From contig NC_052613.1 of assembly GCF_016545825.1 (NCBI RefSeq), positions 36,344,844-36,408,843 of the forward strand: 64,000 bases of DNA, in the 5' to 3' direction. This DNA comes from Eucalyptus grandis (Eukaryota; Streptophyta; Magnoliopsida; Myrtales; Myrtaceae). The translations under genes and the position numbers were made by a program. This document shows positions 59,801 to 64,000 of this stretch, in pieces; positions within the stretch are counted from its first letter, which is position 1; each line of letters starts with the position of its first letter. Under the pieces are notes generated by a model. It was not told where the DNA came from. It did no database searches and saw nothing but the letters and a program-made list of their open reading frames with translations.

Positions 59801-61242
59801 GCAGCAAAATAAGCGCGAGATCTGTATCCTGTCAGCATCTGGTTCAATATCTAATGCATCTCTTCGCCAACCTGCTACATCAGGGGGCAATATTACGTAT
59901 GAGGTATAGGCATCTGATTTTAGTCTCAGTAAGGATAAAGCAATTACTTGCGTTGGTCTTATCATCCAATCTGGTTAATATATGACTTCCGAGGGATGTA
60001 ATTCTGTTTCTTATGCTACCTATTCTTTTCATAACCCTGGGAAATAAAATGACTTTAGGGTGTTTTACTCCCAGTATCTTACCATTATAGCTTCTTTGCA
60101 TTGGTAACTCAATCGAGATGTACAGCATGTCAGAAAATGTGAAAGAGAAGGAAGCAAATGAAGTATTATCTTTCCATGAAATTGTCATATATTGCTTTGT
60201 CAAGGTCAAGTTCATTGTAAAGTTATACATGTCAGAAAGATTTATCAGAACATCGGCATTGTCAGTAATCTTAGCTTCCTGCTTTACTGTTCATTTGTGG
60301 TTTTGGAGCTTTGATGAAGACATTTGGGTGTACCAAACTAGTGGGGATTTTCACAGACAATGTTTTGTATTTTGCTCTTTTAGCGGATATTGATATTTAA
60401 CACTGGCATCTGAGTTTTAGCACTATCTCCAGAAACTAGTCTAGTGATATAAACTACATTAATTTATGCTATTATTTGATATGAGAATTTACTTTTGGTA
60501 TTACAAAAGGAAATTTGTAGTTGGTCAATAAAAAATAATTTGCAACCTTCTTAGCTTCTTGGCTGTATTATTCATCCAAGAGATCAGGGTTCAATGGTGT
60601 ATGGTCTTATCAATACTATGCAGCAGTGTTAGGAACTCTGCATCTAGAGGATAATCTCCTTTTCCTAATAAGAGTGAATGTAGGAGTTTCTTGAGTCTTG
60701 ATGCTGTGCGTACAACAATTCTAGGTCATACCATTCTTAATGTTGATCTTATAAAAGAGATACAGTTGCTTCATGTTTTTTTTACAAAGTCAAGTCTGTT
60801 AAATCTTTTGATAAGTTCCTACTATCTTCTGCTTTAGGGACGGTTTGAGATAATTACACTTTCTGGATCCTATGTGCTTACTGAGCTTGGAGGTAGGACT
60901 GGTGGGTTGAGTGTGTGTTTATCCAGTACCGATGGTCAGATTATTGGCGGAGGAGTTGGTGGACCCTTGTTAGCTGCAGGCCCAGTGCAGGTATAATTAT
61001 CTGTTTTTAGCTATTGAAATGTGTAAATGCAACCAGACACCACCTTATTTGATGGCAAATCGGTTGTCCAGGTTATTGTTGGTTCGTTTCTGGTTGATGC
61101 GAAGAACAACACCATGAAAGGCAATGCTTCTGGTAAGTTGCCATCACCTTTGCGTGGCCCATCACCTTTGAGTGGGTTTCGCGCTGGGGTTGAAACTTCA
61201 GTTGCGAGTCATTTCATGGTACAGCCTGGGGCCAATATCTGA
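56841..61242 (+). CDS. AT-hook motif nuclear-localised (AHL) protein, five exons, two frame breaks in exon 1
   Basis: AHL proteins bind AT-rich DNA in the nucleus and oligomerise through a PPC/DUF296 domain. Exon 1 (56841-57244) has a His/Ser/Ala-rich start and a type-II AT-hook KRKRGRPRKYGTPEQALAAK. Exon 2 (58144-58199) reads GNAGQGFIPHVITVAAGE; exon 3 (59772-59903) DVAQKIMLFMQQNKREICIL...; exon 4 (60838-60990) GRFEIITLSGSY ... GGGVGGPL; exon 5 (61072-61242) VIVGSFLVDAKNN ... MVQPGANI, TGA. Exons 2-5 join in frame and form a complete PPC domain. In exon 1 the frame shifts by one base after AAKKAA and again after KERKER, before PYSGSSKKSQS. Adding one base at each site restores phase to exon 2, giving about 305 residues. 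The intron-containing layout with a type-II hook fits clade B AHLs. Confidence 0.88.
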
Positions 61243-62737
61243 CAGATTGACAACCTATGGAATTTTCTCGAGATCAACTTAGAACAGTGCACATATTGAT
61301 TTTCTCCGGATAAGGCGTTGACTTTGGGAGCTTGATGAGCACTATACTGTGTTGGGCATATGTAGGCGATAGGTTCTTTTTGCATGAGGTACTGGAAATC
61401 GTAGGCTGTGTTTATCCTATCTGGCTTATAATTTCTACTTAATCTGTACAGATCCCAACCCCTCATCACTCTTTACATAGGCAAAGCTGATGCTGCTCTA
61501 AGTTTTACACATTTGAGGTGATTGTATGGCCGCCTTCTTTGTGCATATTATCAAAGAATCCTCTTATAGCCTCACTTTCTAGTAAATATTAATGAATTAT
61601 CCTATTATAACCTTGCTTTTCATGCCTTCCGGCTCTTTTCATGATAAAGTTCAATGTCAATGAGTTCTTTGAGCATTTTTTAGGACGTCTTGCTGCTATT
61701 TGTATCTGAAAATGTTGCTTATTATCATCATCAGGACTTGTATGGTCCCTAATTTTAGATGCAGGTTTAAGTTTTTTTATTTCCGTTCTTTTGTGCCTAC
61801 ATCATTGGCTTCATATGTTTATTACAAGTACCTTTCTGCTGTGGACTTGAATATGTCATGTCTGCTGGATTGCCCAAACCAAGCACGTAAGGTGAAGACA
61901 CTATGCCCAACGCTACCACAGTGTGGAGCTGATGTCTATTGCTTGTAATATCTGAAGGTAGTTGGGAGCTACAGCTGATTTATTGCACCATATTGTCGTA
62001 CACAATTTCTGTTCCGAAGGTCGATCTGAGCACGTGAATCATTGTCTTTGGCTGGAGATGACAAGAGGTGAAGTAGTAGTGGTGTGCAGTGCAGTGAGGT
62101 GCTTGTCTACAATGATGTCGAGCTGATCCTCGATGTCTGGAATAGTAATCGGCCTTGTACCTGAAGCAGCTCGTTGTTTGTCTCATGCCCTTTTTCGGCA
62201 TTCGTCATTTTATTTCCAAATGCAACTGATGTAGTGATTTTGAAGGGTGCCTTCCGTACTTATCTACAGCCTTTGTTGGACGGGGTATATATCTTCTGCC
62301 GCTTGGGGGCAGGGTCCTCTCATTTATGCGGTATCTCCCATTCGGGGTACGTAAGTAGACTCGGCTGCGTGGTTTGAGACATGGAAGTCCACTTTTGTTT
62401 AAGTCGAACCGACTCAAGCTGGTTAGGTATAAGCTATGTCTGAATTCTAGCCGTGTCAGCCGATTTAAGCTGATTTACGTTCTGTTGTACATGTTTCAAA
62501 ATCACAGCACTTCTAGACTGACGAGGCAGCTTCCTAAAAGTCGTGTGCGGGCACTATAATTACAAAATACTTGTCAAACATTTGTACAAGCTGCCATATT
62601 CAGCACTCGGAGAGAATTTACATTTTCACAGGATAAACAAATGGCATGTATCTGGAGTTATTCTCGATCAAAAAAATGTTGGTCAAAAGTTCAGCTTTGA
62701 ACGAGTAAAAATTAAATTAGCGAGACAAAAGTCATAA
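61243..62737. other. 3' flank of the AHL gene, no gene seen
   Basis: Presumably 3'UTR and intergenic DNA. Short frames on both strands have no recognisable domain. The segment 62250-62370 is less AT-rich, but no tRNA or snRNA fold or box motifs could be assigned by eye. Confidence 0.4.
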
Positions 62738-63132
62738 TGAATGCATTTGGTTTAGCATTTTGAAAGCTAATTGAGAAAATGTAAGGCAATTTAACCTAAA
62801 AAACTTTAAGCAAATGCGAAAACCGTTTGGTGAACTATACTTGAGAAGCAATTTTGAGAAAAATGTTATTTAGTAGAAAACATATTTGAAAAGCTTTTTG
62901 GGTGATTAATATTGATTTTTTTAAATTTTATTTGTTTAAAATTAAAAAAATGTATACAACTTTTAAAATATAAATTTTGACAATATAACTAAAAAAAGAA
63001 TACATATATATTTTTAAAAAAGACTAAACCCTTTATCGGAATTTTTTAATTTTTATTTTCTTAAAATTGAAAAAAATGACGTATGCAACTTTTTAAATAT
63101 AAATTTTGACAATAATGCAAAAAAAAAAACAA

Positions 63133-63172
<40 letters not shown>

Positions 63173-63413
63173 AAAAAAATGACCAAATCCTTCATCGAAT
63201 TTGTTTAATTTTTATTTGTTTAAAATTGAAAAAATAATGTATGCAAATTTTTAAATATAAATTTGAAAATAATGCTAAAAAATCAAATATATATTTTTAA
63301 AAAGACCAAACCCTTCATTAGAATTTTTTTAATTTTTATTTATCTAAAATTGAAAAAAAAAATGCATGCAACTTTTTAAATATACATTTTGACAATAATG
63401 CTAAAAAAATCAA

Positions 63414-63448
<35 letters not shown>

Positions 63449-64000
63449 TTTAATTTTTTTTTTTTTAAAAAAGATCAAGTCCTTCGTCAATTTTTTTTTT
63501 TAATTTTTATTTTTAAAATTGAAAAAAATAATGTATGCAACTTTTTAAATATAAATTTGAAAATAATGCTAAAAAATAAAATATATATATATATATATAT
63601 TAAAAAGACCAAACCCTTCATTGGAATTTTTTAATTTTTATTTGTTTAAAACTGAAAAAATTAATATATGCAACTTTTTAAATATAAATTTTGACAATAA
63701 TACTAAAAAAATCAAATATATAAATAATTTTTTTTAAAAAAGACCAAAATATATTTAATATTTTTAGCATTTATATATATTTGATTTTTTTAGCATTATT
63801 TTGGCAATTAAAAAATAATAATGAGGGCAAAATAAAAAATTTGAAGAATGAATGATGATAGTTTTGAAAGAAAAAATAAGTTTCAACATTTGATCAAATG
63901 CTGAAAGTTCAAAGTTAGTCCCTACTAGTATTGGACTTTTAGTCTTTCCAATACCGATTATCACTTGAAAGTTACTTCAAAACGGTTATCAAACGGTCCA
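62738..64000 (-). mobile_element. Second Harbinger-type element of the 45862-48139 family (right end off window)
   Basis: The left end GAATGCATTTGGTTTAGCATTTTGAAAGC matches, in reverse, the right end of the element at 48139 (CCAAACGCACCC). The next ~200 bp match its subterminal DNA in order (AACCTAAAA, ACCGTTTGG, AAAAGCTTTTTGG, GTGATTAATATTGA). The last ~110 bp of the window, read in reverse, resemble its left subterminal part (CTTTCAAGTGA, AACTTTCAGCATTT). So nearly the whole element, without coding sequence, is present in opposite orientation and stops tens of bases short of its other end. Confidence 0.65.
62935..63760. repeat. Expanded subterminal tandem repeat, ~120-165-bp units, about six copies
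   Basis: Each unit contains AAATTGAAAAAA, ATGCATGCAACTTTTTAAAT-like, GACAATAATGCTAAAAAA and AAAAGACCAAACCCTTC, with (AT)n runs of varying length between (63136-63167, 63416-63444, 63580-63600). One inverted unit follows at about 63755-63815. The element at 45862-48139 has only one such unit (47820-47960, reverse strand). Confidence 0.8.

Noticed and set aside
62250..62370. Possible small structured RNA in the AHL 3' flank
   Set aside because: A GC-richer stretch, but no cloverleaf, snRNA or box C/D arrangement could be assigned by eye.

Overview
This window looks like nuclear DNA of a dicotyledonous flowering plant. It is AT-rich, its intron-containing genes have GT-AG introns, and it is packed with Ty3/gypsy, Ty1/copia, LINE and PIF/Harbinger-type elements. 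The recognised genes belong to plant families: an AHL AT-hook protein, an LRR-XII receptor kinase, an SPL2-type RING ligase and an L18a-like membrane protein. A 100-base N run at 19071-19170 shows that it is a draft assembly. I cannot fix the species.

Layout. 1-3.9 kb is the 3' end of a long-LTR retrotransposon (internal end plus 3' LTR). 4.0-7.2 kb is a degraded PIF/Harbinger-like element. 7.3-20.8 kb holds scattered exons of an unrecognised, probably coiled-coil gene on the + strand, with large introns carrying a LINE relic and a MITE. 21.4-21.7 kb holds the last two exons of an L18a-like gene on the - strand, cut off by transposons and a tandem array of ~280-bp units (22.7-26.7 kb). 26.7-28.9 kb is gene-free. 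29.5-32.8 kb is a full-length but broken LRR receptor kinase. 33.0-36.9 kb is a broken SPL2-type E3 ligase gene, and a copy of its 5' end recurs at 38.8 kb.

39.5-54.9 kb is a second copy of the coiled-coil gene 3' end plus the convergent L18a-like gene; here the L18a-like gene is complete (130 aa). This copy was hit by at least four insertions. A 3,080-bp solo LTR lies inside a coding exon (TSD GTGGT). A LINE RNase H fragment lies in the next intron. A copia element lies beyond it (TSD ATAAG, with the empty site preserved in the first copy). Within that copia element sits a PIF/Harbinger-type element (TSD TTA) that carries pieces of a host gene with introns. 56.8-61.2 kb is an AHL gene in five exons, with a (TC)n tract just before its start and two frame breaks in exon 1. 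From 62.7 kb to the end lies another member of the same Harbinger-type family, in which a subterminal segment has been amplified into a tandem array.

How the parts fit. The genes do not form a pathway. The structure reads as a segmental duplication (coiled-coil plus L18a-like pair) followed by layered transposon insertion. Only the L18a-like gene near 53-55 kb appears fully intact; the AHL gene is intact apart from two single-base frame breaks that could be assembly errors. The strongest candidates for something new are the gene-carrying Harbinger-type element, its repeat-expanded relative at the right edge, and 2.6 kb of unexplained non-copia DNA inside the copia element.
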